Below are positions 39,376 to 48,554 of a stretch of DNA of 64,000 bases, piece after piece. The notes under the pieces were generated by a model. The model was not told the origin of the DNA. It did not search any database and saw nothing but the letters and a program-made list of their open reading frames with translations. This stretch comes from CBDFNC01 sp965249895 (lineage in GTDB: Bacteria; Pseudomonadota; Gammaproteobacteria; Enterobacterales; CBDFNC01), in the NCBI GenBank assembly GCA_965249895.1, contig CBDFNC010000001.1, positions 1,240,001-1,304,000 on the forward strand, read 5' to 3'. The position numbers were made by a program, and so were the translations under genes. Every line of letters begins with the position of its first letter. Position 1 is the stretch's first letter.

Positions 39376-39706
39376 TAGCGTTAAACCAGATTCAGCAAAC
39401 CGTCAGGTTAATGTTAGTAAAGAGGCTCGCGTACAGGGCGGAGGCTTATTTACCCCGTTGCTTTTTATAACGGGCTCTATGTTGTTAATGATGGGATTTC
39501 AGTTCTATGAGGCGTTATCTGAACGGCGGGTCTTGGCGGCTCAATTTGACCAGCAAAATGTCTCAGTGAAAGAGGCCAAGTTGGTACGCCGGCAGCTCAA
39601 TGCTATTGCCAGCGATACCTATATATTGGCGCAGAAAGGGAATAGAACTGCGGATCGAATTGTTGGCCAGTTGCAAAAAGCCGGGTTTACTTTTGGCCAG
39701 CAATAA
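39350..39706 (+). CDS. Small membrane protein, partner of the giant gene (B)
   Basis: 118 residues with a polar leader of about 30 residues, a membrane segment near 34-53 (FTPLLFITGSMLLMMGFQFY) and a helical tail that ends IVGQLQKAGFTF. The start overlaps the previous gene by 26 bases; AGGAGG at 39331-39336 lies 13 bases upstream, a little far. No known family was recognised. Same topology as the preceding protein, with an (I)xxxL...G(I/F)TF ending, so the two may be paralogous subunits. Confidence 0.62.
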   Translation: MALHSAPTNSVKPDSANRQVNVSKEARVQGGGLFTPLLFITGSMLLMMGFQFYEALSERRVLAAQFDQQNVSVKEAKLVRRQLNAIASDTYILAQKGNRTADRIVGQLQKAGFTFGQQ

Positions 39707-39710
39707 CCCG

Positions 39711-40181
39711 TTAAGCTTTGACCGGGTTTACGTCCAGGGTAATGCCGATCAACTTCCAGTTGCCATCCTGCCAGGTGTAACTGTAATCGAACTTAACTTG
39801 TGAGGGGCGAGTGGGGAACATGCCTTGTAAGATAAGAATGCCTTGCTCGGTAATATACGGCGTGGTTGAAAATACAGGTTTATAGTTGGCGACGGGAAGC
39901 AGGTCTATGTGTTGCTCTATATAACCGCCGAATGCGTTTAAAAAATGCTCCCGACTATACTGGCGCTTAAAGTCTATGGCTGTGTTATTGCGAAACAGTG
40001 AAAGGTCTTTGGCGTTAACCGCTTTGGCGAATTCTATGGTTGTTGATATGGCTATCTGTGCACTTTCAGGCTCTGAAGGTGTCTGTATTGTCTGCCTGAA
40101 CACTTGCGTTTGATACCATTGATAGACGAGTGTACCGGCTAATATAACCCCCGCTAAGGTGGTGACTAATTTCAGATTCAT
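39711..40181 (-). CDS. Membrane-anchored NTF2-like protein
   Basis: 156 residues: an N-terminal signal anchor (about 5-22), then an alpha+beta domain beginning AISTTIEFAKAVNAKDLSLFRN and ending YSYTWQDGNWKLIGITLDV. This pattern, an early helix plus a final WxLxxI strand, is that of NTF2/SnoaL-like domains such as DUF4019/DUF4864. The function is unknown. It converges on the small membrane-protein genes with only 4 bases between the stops. Confidence 0.6.
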   Translation of the reverse strand: MNLKLVTTLAGVILAGTLVYQWYQTQVFRQTIQTPSEPESAQIAISTTIEFAKAVNAKDLSLFRNNTAIDFKRQYSREHFLNAFGGYIEQHIDLLPVANYKPVFSTTPYITEQGILILQGMFPTRPSQVKFDYSYTWQDGNWKLIGITLDVNPVKA

Positions 40182-40265
40182 CCCAATAACCCTCCCTGGT
40201 TTATTAACACGATTTCAGGATACAAGTTAATTTGATTGTAGTTGTTATGGGTGATTTAGCGGGGT

Positions 40266-40291
40266 AAAAAGAAAGGCACTATTTCGTGCCT
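40266..40291 (-). terminator. Terminator of the PilZ gene
   Basis: On the minus strand AGGCAC and GTGCCT form a stem around a six-base loop, followed by TTTCTTTTT. It lies immediately after the stop of the PilZ gene at 40293. Confidence 0.7.
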
Positions 40292-40292
40292 G

Positions 40293-40667
40293 TTAATCAG
40301 TTTCCATGTGGGCGCTTACTAATTGATCTATCTCTCTGTGTAATAGCGCATCGTCGCCGACATTCAACTGTACCAGACGTTTTAGATGGGTCGCGCTTTC
40401 GATATCAATGTGGTGGCAGTGTAAGCCCAGGTGTTCCGGGTGTTCATGGCACAGGGTGACTTCCATAGTTAACTCTATGTCCGAGCCAGACAAGGTAAAC
40501 GTTAACAAAAGGTTGGCGCTGTCGGGGTTCGACCAGTTGTCCGGTCTGGCAAGCAGGGCTCCCTTTAATGATAAATCGATAAGATGGGTGTTCCACTCCT
40601 GATCACCAGCACTTAATGTGGCTGGTGAAGAGAAAATAACCCGGGAAAATAATCTCCGCTCAGACAT
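40293..40667 (-). CDS. PilZ-domain protein
   Basis: 124 residues forming one PilZ domain: MSERRLFSRVIFSSPATL carries the RxxxR-type motif (RRLFSR) and HLIDLSLKGALL the (D/N)xSxxG motif near residue 30. It should bind cyclic di-GMP. It stands alone between its terminator and an inverted-repeat element. A second PilZ protein lies on the other side of the giant surface-protein gene. Confidence 0.85.
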   Translation of the reverse strand: MSERRLFSRVIFSSPATLSAGDQEWNTHLIDLSLKGALLARPDNWSNPDSANLLLTFTLSGSDIELTMEVTLCHEHPEHLGLHCHHIDIESATHLKRLVQLNVGDDALLHREIDQLVSAHMETD

Positions 40668-40779
40668 GTTTTGGCCTCCAGTGCTAATAATCTAAGTCTA
40701 GGCAAACTGTGTCAGGTTAGCCGATATACTTGGCCATTTCACCTTTGTCTGCAAGCTTCGTGAGTTAAGGCAGGTTTGT

Positions 40780-41046
40780 TATACCCAAACTACTTCAAGA
40801 TGCAGGGTTCAGCGAGAATGCATTGGTTTTTAGGCAAGGCAGCTGCCTTGACTAATAGTTACTCTATTCGAAAGGTGGCTAACGCAGTATAAAAGCCAAT
40901 GCAACTCGCCCTTTCGGGAGCTTCACTGGGCACTCATTTCAGCGTTAAACGAGATTGAAAGAGGTGACTATTCCTGCTCTCGTTTGCCTTGCTCTGAGTA
41001 CCCAGTGAAAGCTCTGGCCCTCGCACTGTGAAGTGGCTTGGGTATA
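40780..41046. mobile_element. 267-bp MITE-like inverted-repeat element
   Basis: The ends form imperfect inverted repeats: TATACCCAAACTACTTCAAG on the left and the complement of CACTGTGAAGTGGCTTGGGTATA-type sequence on the right. Inside are two long hairpins, one pairing GCGAGAATGCATTGG (about 40811) with CCAATGCAACTCGC (about 40900), the other GAGCTTCACTGGGCACTC (about 40920) with GAGTACCCAGTGAAAGCTC (about 40996). No coding potential. It fits a non-autonomous repeat family. Only one copy is in the window. Confidence 0.65.
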
Positions 41047-41070
41047 TAAAAAAGGCGGCTTACGCCACCT
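41047..41070 (-). terminator. Terminator of ettA
   Basis: On the minus strand AGGTGGC and GCCGCCT pair around GTAA, followed by a run of six T. It directly abuts the inverted-repeat element. Confidence 0.75.
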
Positions 41071-41091
41071 TTTCTGAGAGCTATATCGCTT

Positions 41092-42759
41092 TTACTTGGC
41101 GACTCGTTTGTACCTGATCCTGTGTGGTTGGGCGGCTTCCGCTCCCAGGGTTTTCTTCAACCAGGCTTCGTATTCGGTATAGTTACCTTCGAAAAAGTTA
41201 ACTTTACCTTCGTCACGGTAATCGAGGATATGGGTGGCAATTCTGTCCAGGAACCAGCGGTCGTGAGAAATCACCATGGCGCAACCGGCAAATTCAAGCA
41301 AGGCGTCTTCCAGTGCTCGCAAGGTTTCAACATCGAGGTCATTGGTTGGTTCATCCAACAGTAAGACGTTGCCGCCGGTTTGCAGTAGCTTGGCCAGGTG
41401 TAAACGACCGCGTTCGCCGCCGGATAAGTCGCCTACGCGTTTTTGCTGATCTGAGCCCTTAAAGTTAAAGCGGCTGACATAAGCCCGGCTGGGGATCTGA
41501 ATATTACCCACAGTCATAATATCCGAACCACCGGAAACTTCCTGGAATACGGTTTTGCTGCCGTCCAGATCGTCACGGAACTGGTCGACACTGGCAAGCT
41601 CTACAGTCTCACCCAAGGTGACGCTACCGCTATCCGGCTGTTCTGTACCATCGATCATCTTAAACAGGGTTGATTTACCGGCGCCGTTAGGACCGATAAT
41701 TCCCACTATGGCCCCTTTTGGCATGCTGAAGGATAAGTCGTCGATCAATACCCGGTCGTCGAAGGATTTTGTCAGGTTTTCAACGTCGATAACCTTATCA
41801 CCCAGGCGTTGTCCCGTTGGAATAAACAGCTCGTTGGTTTCGTTACGTTTGCTGTAATCCTGAGTATTAAGCTCTTCGAATCGAGCCATACGGGCCTTAC
41901 TCTTTGATTGGCGGCCCTTAGCGTCGGAGCGAACCCATTCCAGCTCTTTCTCGATAGACTTTTGACGGGCTTTTTCCGAAGAGGCTTCCTGTTTCAGTCG
42001 GGCGTCTTTTTGCTCCAACCAGGATGAGTAGTTACCTTCCCATGGAATACCATGGCCACGGTCCAGTTCCAGGATCCAGCCGGCAACATTGTCCAGGAAG
42101 TAACGATCGTGGGTTACCGCCACAACTGTGCCTTCATAATCGTGCAGGAAGCGTTCTAACCAGGCCACGGATTCGGCATCCAGGTGGTTGGTAGGCTCAT
42201 CCAGCAACAGCATGTCTGGTTTTTCCAGTAACAGGCGGCAGATAGCCACACGACGACGCTCACCACCGGACAGATTCTTAATCACGGCTTCCCAGGGTGG
42301 CAGGCGAAGTGCGTCGGCAGCACGCTCAAGCTGGTTATCCAGGTTATGACCATCGTGAGCCTGAATAATGGCTTCCAGTTTACCCTGCTCTTTGGCCAGG
42401 GCATCAAAATCCGCATCGGCTTCGGCGTAAGCGGCGTAAACTGCGTCAAGGCGGGTCAGGGCGTTTTTAACTTCTGCTACTGCTTCTTCCACGACTTCAC
42501 GAACCGTTTTATCCAGTTCCAGCTTAGGCTCCTGAGGCAGGTAACCTATCTTAGTGCCGGGCAGAGGTCTGGCTTCACCGTCAATATCGGTATCCAAGCC
42601 TGCCATAATACGCAGCAAGGTAGACTTACCTGAGCCGTTCAGGCCCAACACGCCAATTTTTGCGCCAGGGAAAAAGCTCAGTGAAATGTCTTTTAATATG
42701 GTTTTTTTCGGTGGGACGACTTTACCCACGCGGTTCATGGTGTAAATGAACTGTGCCAT
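41092..42759 (-). CDS. ettA: Energy-dependent translational throttle protein (ABC-F)
   Basis: EttA binds the ribosomal E site and gates the first steps of elongation according to ATP/ADP. The 555-residue product has exactly the E. coli length. Two ABC domains are seen: Walker A GLNGSGKST (about 39) and GPNGAGKST (about 357); signatures NLSGGERRR and DLSGGERGR; Walker B LLLDEPTNHLD and LLLDEPTNDLD. The ABC-F linker lies between them. Start 42759 (MAQFIYTMNRVGK) matches the family; an open frame to 42840 is not part of it. Confidence 0.96.
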   Translation of the reverse strand: MAQFIYTMNRVGKVVPPKKTILKDISLSFFPGAKIGVLGLNGSGKSTLLRIMAGLDTDIDGEARPLPGTKIGYLPQEPKLELDKTVREVVEEAVAEVKNALTRLDAVYAAYAEADADFDALAKEQGKLEAIIQAHDGHNLDNQLERAADALRLPPWEAVIKNLSGGERRRVAICRLLLEKPDMLLLDEPTNHLDAESVAWLERFLHDYEGTVVAVTHDRYFLDNVAGWILELDRGHGIPWEGNYSSWLEQKDARLKQEASSEKARQKSIEKELEWVRSDAKGRQSKSKARMARFEELNTQDYSKRNETNELFIPTGQRLGDKVIDVENLTKSFDDRVLIDDLSFSMPKGAIVGIIGPNGAGKSTLFKMIDGTEQPDSGSVTLGETVELASVDQFRDDLDGSKTVFQEVSGGSDIMTVGNIQIPSRAYVSRFNFKGSDQQKRVGDLSGGERGRLHLAKLLQTGGNVLLLDEPTNDLDVETLRALEDALLEFAGCAMVISHDRWFLDRIATHILDYRDEGKVNFFEGNYTEYEAWLKKTLGAEAAQPHRIRYKRVAK

Positions 42760-42915
42760 TGAAGGATATCCTTTTAAATTAAGCTGGTTATTAGGGGACC
42801 AGAATGGGGCATATTGTAATCCAACAAGGCGATGAGGCAAGAATTCTGCGGTGAAATAGCTGGCAGGGTGACCAGAGTCAGGTATATTTGCACAAAATAA
42901 CTAAACGAAGCGGTT

Positions 42916-43521
42916 ATGCAAGCCAATAAAAAAGAGATCGCTGCGGCTAAAACCCGGCAAAAACTGATCGACACTACCATCACCCTGATTGGTGAGCAGG
43001 GTTATCATGGTTTGACCTCCAGTAAGTTGATCAAAGGCGCAGGGGTGAGTAAAGGCGCACTTTATCATCACTACACATCGCTGGACGAGCTTATTTACGA
43101 AGCGTTGCAGGTGATGTTGGTAGAGATGATGGAGGAGATGGATCCCACTCAATTTGATTCCTTTGAGGCTTACCTGGCACTTTTTGGCGACTATATGTTC
43201 GGTCATATGTTTAAGGATGAGGTCAAGACTAAAGCGTTTTATAGTTTTTTACAGGTTGCCTTGTTTGACACGAAAATAAAGCTGAAACTCAGAGAGTTTG
43301 CGGAATTCAGCTTTGCAGCGTTTGCCAAGTCCATCGAACACTTTTACCAGGGTAAACTGGAAAAGGCAGAAGTCACTGCGATGATACGCGTGTTAGACGC
43401 CTACTTTATCGGCATAGGTTTTCATTGGTTTTTATTTGATGGCGATAAAAAATGCCGCGAGAGCTGGGATTTTTTCAGTCGAATGCTATTGGCTCAGCTG
43501 AACAAACCTCTCGGTGAATAA
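42916..43521 (+). CDS. TetR-family transcriptional regulator
   Basis: 201 residues. An N-terminal helix-turn-helix (LIDTTITLIGEQGYHGLTSSKLIKGAGVSKGALYHHYTSLDELIYEAL, about 17-64) has the classic TetR pattern; a helical ligand domain follows. It is divergent from ettA across 156 bases. No clear target gene adjoins it; the S49 peptidase gene 270 bp downstream is a possibility. Ligand unknown. Confidence 0.88.
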   Translation: MQANKKEIAAAKTRQKLIDTTITLIGEQGYHGLTSSKLIKGAGVSKGALYHHYTSLDELIYEALQVMLVEMMEEMDPTQFDSFEAYLALFGDYMFGHMFKDEVKTKAFYSFLQVALFDTKIKLKLREFAEFSFAAFAKSIEHFYQGKLEKAEVTAMIRVLDAYFIGIGFHWFLFDGDKKCRESWDFFSRMLLAQLNKPLGE

Positions 43522-43794
43522 TCATTGTTTATCATGAATGGCGGAGTCGTGTGGGGGTGATTTCTACAAAGCTAAAAGAGATACCAGTTGCTGTATGTAC
43601 GCACTTTAGATGATATTTGTTAATTCGGGAAGATCTTCAACGTTATCCAGCTAACCAAAGCGGTAAGCTTAACAAGAGAAATAAAGAAAGCCGCAATAAG
43701 TGTTAGCTTATGGGGATCAAGCTATTGAGCTTTAGTAGAGTAGGCCAATTAACTCAAAATTACGATAACAGTGAATGAACTAGAGGGCAGGGGC

Positions 43795-44751
43795 ATGGAG
43801 CAGCAAGAGAAGATGCAAGATAAATGGCTAAAAAGTGTCATGCAAGAGTCCTTTGCCGAACAGAAAAGGACAAGGCGTTGGGGGATATTATTTAAGGGCC
43901 TTACCTTCGGTTACTTATTTATAGTCTTCTATCTATTTCTTGATGCGAAACCTTTGAGTGTTGATGACAAGCAGGAAGGACCACATACCGCTATGGTGCA
44001 GGTAAAAGGCGTCATTGCAGCAGATGAGACCGCCAATGCAAACGCCATAGTAGCCGGCCTTAGAGCCGCTTTTGAGCATAAAAATAGCAAGTCGGTGATG
44101 ATGGTAATAAACAGCCCAGGGGGAAGCCCGGTTCAAGCTGGTTATATTTATGACGAAATGAAAAGGCTTAGAGGATTGCACCCGGAGAAAAAATTGTATG
44201 CAGTGATTGGTGAACTTGGCGCATCAGGAGGCTACTACATTGCCGCTGGTGCCGACGAGATCTTTGCCCACCGTTCAAGTTTAGTTGGCTCAATAGGGGT
44301 CACCGCCTCGGGTTTTGGTTTTGTGGACTTACTTGAAAAGGTAGGGGTCGAGCGAAGACATTACACTGCAGGGCAACATAAGTCCTTCTTGGACCCATTC
44401 TCTCCGCAGAAAGAGGATGAATCCAAATTCTTCCAAACAGTGCTGACATCTACTCATAACCAGTTTATCAAGGTGGTAGAGGAAGGCCGGGGAGATCGTA
44501 TCGTCCGGAATACTGGTGAACTTTACTCAGGGTTAATTTGGAATGGTGAGCAGGCATTGGAGCTCGGCTTAATAGACGGGTTTGGTAGCCCTGGTTTTGT
44601 GGCCAGAGAAATTATAAACGCTGAAGATATTGTCGACTACTCGGTAAGACCCTCAAAGCTGGAAGCGATTATCGAACGTTTAGGCGTCGCAATTGGCCAA
44701 GGTGTCGCCACCAAGTTACAAAGTTCGGCTGGTGGCTTAGAGCTAAAATGA
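43795..44751 (+). CDS. S49-family peptidase (SppA-like), membrane-bound
   Basis: 318 residues. One N-terminal membrane segment (about 33-50) precedes a single S49 catalytic domain: VMMVINSPGGSPVQAG, then GELGASGGYYIAAGADEIFA with the nucleophile Ser near 145, and HYTAGQHKSFLDPFSPQ with the probable general-base Lys. This is the short, single-domain SppA form, degrading signal peptides or membrane-protein remnants. Start 43795 was chosen because GAGGG lies about 8 bases upstream; 43771 is a weaker alternative. The 273-bp interval upstream shows nothing else of note. Confidence 0.85.
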   Translation: MEQQEKMQDKWLKSVMQESFAEQKRTRRWGILFKGLTFGYLFIVFYLFLDAKPLSVDDKQEGPHTAMVQVKGVIAADETANANAIVAGLRAAFEHKNSKSVMMVINSPGGSPVQAGYIYDEMKRLRGLHPEKKLYAVIGELGASGGYYIAAGADEIFAHRSSLVGSIGVTASGFGFVDLLEKVGVERRHYTAGQHKSFLDPFSPQKEDESKFFQTVLTSTHNQFIKVVEEGRGDRIVRNTGELYSGLIWNGEQALELGLIDGFGSPGFVAREIINAEDIVDYSVRPSKLEAIIERLGVAIGQGVATKLQSSAGGLELK

Positions 44752-45272
44752 GCTTTTTTTACGTTTGTTGGCGTCCTATGGGCAGAAAGTTTCGAGCAAC
44801 TTTATTAACTCAATGGTTTTGGTTTCTCAATGGCATAACCCTGAACGAAATCTACATTTAAATGCGATAACAGCTGTACCGTCTGACTATCTTCAACACA
44901 CTCAGCGATGGTTTGCATTTTCATTATATGGCCAATTTCATTGATGGATTTTACCATGGCTAAATCGATTGGCTCCCGAGCACAGTCTTTAACAAAGCTG
45001 CCATCTATTTTTAGATAGTCAACGGGCAGGTTCTTCAGGTAGCCAAAGGATGACATGCCTGAGCCAAAGTCATCTAACGCAAATTTACAGCCCAGCTCTT
45101 TTAAGCAGGTGATAAAATGTTTAGCTTTAATCATATTGGAAATAGCTGAGGTTTCAGTGATTTCAAAACAAAGTTTATTGCTAAGTTTTGTTTTGCCATT
45201 GAGCGTAGCTTTCAGAAATTTTAAAAAACCATCATCGCTCAACGACTGAGCGGAGACATTGATACTGCATAA

Positions 45273-45471
45273 GGAACCCATCAAATAACGGGTATTAGGG
45301 TAACAATTGTAGCGGCCTCTGTAGAGCAGATGCCTTTCTATAAGTGAAGAGGGCGAAGCCCGTGCCCACCGGGTTCGCCGAACGTGCATCCATGCGCTTT
45401 ACATCTCATCCCTGAGATGGGTTAAGCTCCTACAAACCCGATAGATCTGTTACCCAAGTTTGACCAGTCCC
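45273..45471. mobile_element. 199-bp non-autonomous insertion with 8-bp target duplication
   Basis: The EAL reading frame is interrupted between LDTLSL and CSINVSAQ. CTGCATAA occurs on both sides (45265-45272 and 45472-45479), a target-site duplication. The ends share short inverted words (TCAAA, GGGTAACA). No transposase fits inside. It is a small insertion element or internal deletion derivative; its family was not recognised. Confidence 0.7.
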
Positions 45472-45797
45472 CTGCATAACGATAAAGTGTCCAGCTGCTT
45501 TGGGTTTTGCTTATAGAAGTCGAAAGCAGAGTTGATGACCCAGCGGTCAATTAAAATCATCATGTCGTAACGTTCTGCTGCGGGTAGAAAGGCGGCAGGG
45601 CTGATAAGTTCACCATCTTGATCTTTCATTCGCAATAAAATTTCGTAATGAACCCCTGCTTGTTTGGCAAACAAGGGTTTTATGGTTTGGTGAAACAGTA
45701 TTAACCGGTTTTTTTCTAATGCTTCGTTGATCCTCGTAACCCAATGCATTTCACCATGTTCGCGTAGCAAAGGAAACGGATACAGGCATTTATTTTG

Positions 45798-46019
45798 CCA
45801 AACCTTACGCGAGCTGGCAGAGAGGTACAAATGAAAATACCAATGGTCGGATCAGGCGGTTTTGGCCTAAGAAATTTGATATGGCGACACTCACAGAAAA
45901 GGCGATTGAGGACAGGATCTTCCTGTTGAACTTGACGCCAAGAAAAGTGTTGGGAGGACTAACTCCCCTAGAAGCCTTTACTGGCGTGCGTGTTGCACTT
46001 ATTACTTGAATCCAGCACT
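45798..46019 (+). mobile_element. IS30-family transposase remnant (C-terminus)
   Basis: Read on the plus strand this gives RGTNENTNGRIRRFWPKK, then FDMATLTEKAIEDRIFLLNL and TPRKVLGGLTPLEAF, ending in a stop at 46007-46009. This is the conserved end of IS30 transposases. Only about 65 codons remain. It lies antisense inside the ruined GGDEF domain and replaces its catalytic core; boundaries are approximate. Confidence 0.8.
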
Positions 46020-48554
46020 GTTTTAATAAGTTATCACCTGCCAAATGGCCAAATGGCCACATGTATCATTCACTACCTTGAATTGGTCCAGATCCAAATA
46101 GAGTAAGCTGTGCTCCCTGCTATCCAGCTTAGCTTCGGTCACGGCACGTTGTAGCCGATACTCAAACTCTGCACGATTCACCAGGCCAGTTAGTGGATCG
46201 TGTTTTGCTCTGTGCTCCAATTCCAGGGTCATTAAATACATATCCGTAATATCGTGCAGCACTATTACGGTGCCGATCGCGTCACCTTGTTGATTTTTAA
46301 TCGCGTCTATTAACACCAGCTTCATGGGTTCTCGATGGGCGACATCCAATAGCGGCATCACTCGATACAGGTCTTTGCCTTTTGCTTTCGCAGTGGAGTA
46401 CTGAGTAATTTTTTCTGCTATCGGGTTAAGGCTTTTTACCTTGCCAAGGGGGTCAAGTGTGATTAACCCTTCCCCGATTGACAGCAAGGTAACCTGGAAC
46501 AACTCTTTTTTACGATGTAAGGCGTCTCTGGCTTCACTTAGCTGCCGGTAGCGCTGTTGTAACTCGGTTTGAGCCCGTAATAAAACGAACATACCCCAGA
46601 AAAAACCTAATGCTAAACTGAGGGCCAGTAAAAGCAGCAGAATGATATCCCAGCGCCAGTTGGGGTCTTTATATCGTACAATCTTTAATGCGATATCGTA
46701 ACCAGGTGGTGACAGGGACTCAGTTTGCAGAAACTCTACGGGAAGCTCTTCCTTTAGCAGGCTTTTATCTACAACCTGACCATCGCTGGTTATCATGCTT
46801 ATACCGTATTTTTTAAGCTCTCGTCCGACATCACCACTTTTAATAATTTAGGCACAGAATATACCCCGGCAAAAAAACCAAGGTGTTTAGCACCTCGAAA
46901 AATGGGCAGCCAAACCTCAAAGGATGCGCCCCCTTGAATCGCAACAAATGGGCGAGTGTAAACAGGGAGGTGTAATTCTTTTGCCAGATGAGAAGCCCTT
47001 TTGGGCTCTTCAAGATCAATCCTAAGACCAATGATTTGCTTGTTACATTCGAGTGGGGCGACATCTCGAATGGTGAAGGTTTCATCGACCCAGGTAACAT
47101 TAATTAATTCGGGATGGTCTTTTACATATTGGCCCACCTTAAGTTGAAAGTCGTTTGCGGATAACCTATTTGAAGTGCGTGCCAGACTCAGCAGCAACAT
47201 ATAGTCTAAGCTATCGAGCAAACGACTACGGATTTTAGCGCGCGCAGACTCAGCTAGTTGATGTATTTCCTGCTGGTGTTCATTGGATATAGTGTAATAG
47301 CTTAAACCCGTAATGGTGGTGCACAGCAATGCAAAGGCTGCGGCCAGAGCTGCCGGGGCGATCCAGGTTAGTTTGCGACTAAACTGCAGCAAAAAATAAA
47401 TCAACAACAACAGGATGAAAAATGCGATTAAGCTGACCCATACGAGGGGGGATATGCGTATGTGGGGAGAATAGAGAGCAAGCTGCCACTTGCTGTTTGG
47501 CAGCTGGATGTCCACTATGATAACGTCGTTATCAAAGACCTTATTATTGCCCCAAAATGCGGTTTTCCACTTATCGTCCACTCGTTTACGTAACGCTAAG
47601 TTTTCCACATTGGCGAGACTAAGAACGTCGGTTTGTTGCAGGATCACATGCCAGTCCACCACCAAAATACTCAAGCCCCAGGTTTCTATGCTGTGGGTTG
47701 AGTTATCCCTGATTTGGATGGGTTGGCGTACCACTAACGCGGTGCCACCTTGACGTAGTGTTAGTGGCCCAGAAATTGTTGCCGTATTAGTCCGCAAGGT
47801 GAGTAACGTATCAGCCTTGCGAGTGATGTCTGTTAACAGATTGTGCCCCAAGGCAGCGACATTTCCTGTAGCCGGGTATACGTGTGAAACTACGCTGTTA
47901 CGGGCCAATTGAAGACTGCGTACACTCGGGTCACGTTCGAGCATGGATTGCGCCAGGTGATCAAACTCAGCTTGGTTTATGTCTGGTGAAATTTGCACAT
48001 GGGATGCGAGCTCATCCAGCATATATAAGCGTGAGGTAATAATATCTTCGATTTTGTCCGCGGTAACAGATAACTTGTTGGTTAAGGCTCCTCTTTGCTC
48101 ATGTTTCAGGTCGGTAAAATAAAAATGTCCCAACAGCAGAAGTATGGCTGTTAACAGAGCTAGGAAGAAAAAAAGGCCAACATTTAAGTTAGACAAGACT
48201 ATTCTGTCTCTGAAGGGTTTTTTAGCTGGTATTTCTCGGGGAGGCTCTTGTTGCAAGCCGGGCTCCGTAATTCCTAGTTCCGCTGCTAATAATAGTAGCA
48301 CTCTTATTGATGCCACTGACCTGATGGAGGCTTACTGAAAGCCTTTCCGACGAGCCTGGTTTTGCCCCTTGCTTGAGAGCCAGTGGACCAGATTGGAAAA
48401 TAGCAAGCTAGTCAAACGACGTGCTAAATATCGGCTAGAAAGCCAACCTGGAGCAGAGCTGTTCAGCCGTTAAAATTATCAAATATGAAGGAACCTCCCG
48501 TTTTTTGTGGCTGACTCTAGCCAAACAGCATTACGTCGTGAAGTTGACGCTATG

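Larger units (their letters stand above)
44805..48316 (-). pseudogene. CHASE-PAS-GGDEF-EAL sensor protein, disrupted
   Basis: Segments in three frames make up a cyclic di-GMP turnover protein. They are two membrane-flanked CHASE-like sensor domains (48.2-46.9 kb), a PAS domain (about 46.5 kb, LLSIGEGLITLDPLGKV), the start of a GGDEF domain (KHDPLTGLVNRAEFE), and an EAL domain (YEILLRM; DDFGSGMSSFGYLK). Lesions are a lost A in the run at 46838-46841, a duplicated 8-mer at 46043-46058, replacement of the GGDEF core by an IS30 remnant, and a 199-bp insertion in EAL. The core GGDEF motif is absent. The GTG at 48316 has no strong ribosome site, so the original start is uncertain. Confidence 0.85.

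Noticed and set aside
42760..42840. Upstream extension of ettA to 42840
   Set aside because: The family starts with MAQFIYTMNRV at 42759 and the total of 555 residues matches E. coli.
46838..46841. Programmed frameshift in the CHASE-GGDEF-EAL gene
   Set aside because: The short A run is not a typical slippery heptamer with a downstream stimulator, and the gene carries three other destructive lesions.
48317..48554. Intergenic stretch between the CHASE gene and the PNPOx-like gene
   Set aside because: Short frames with stops were read on both strands, but none gave a recognisable protein; no RNA or repeat was seen.
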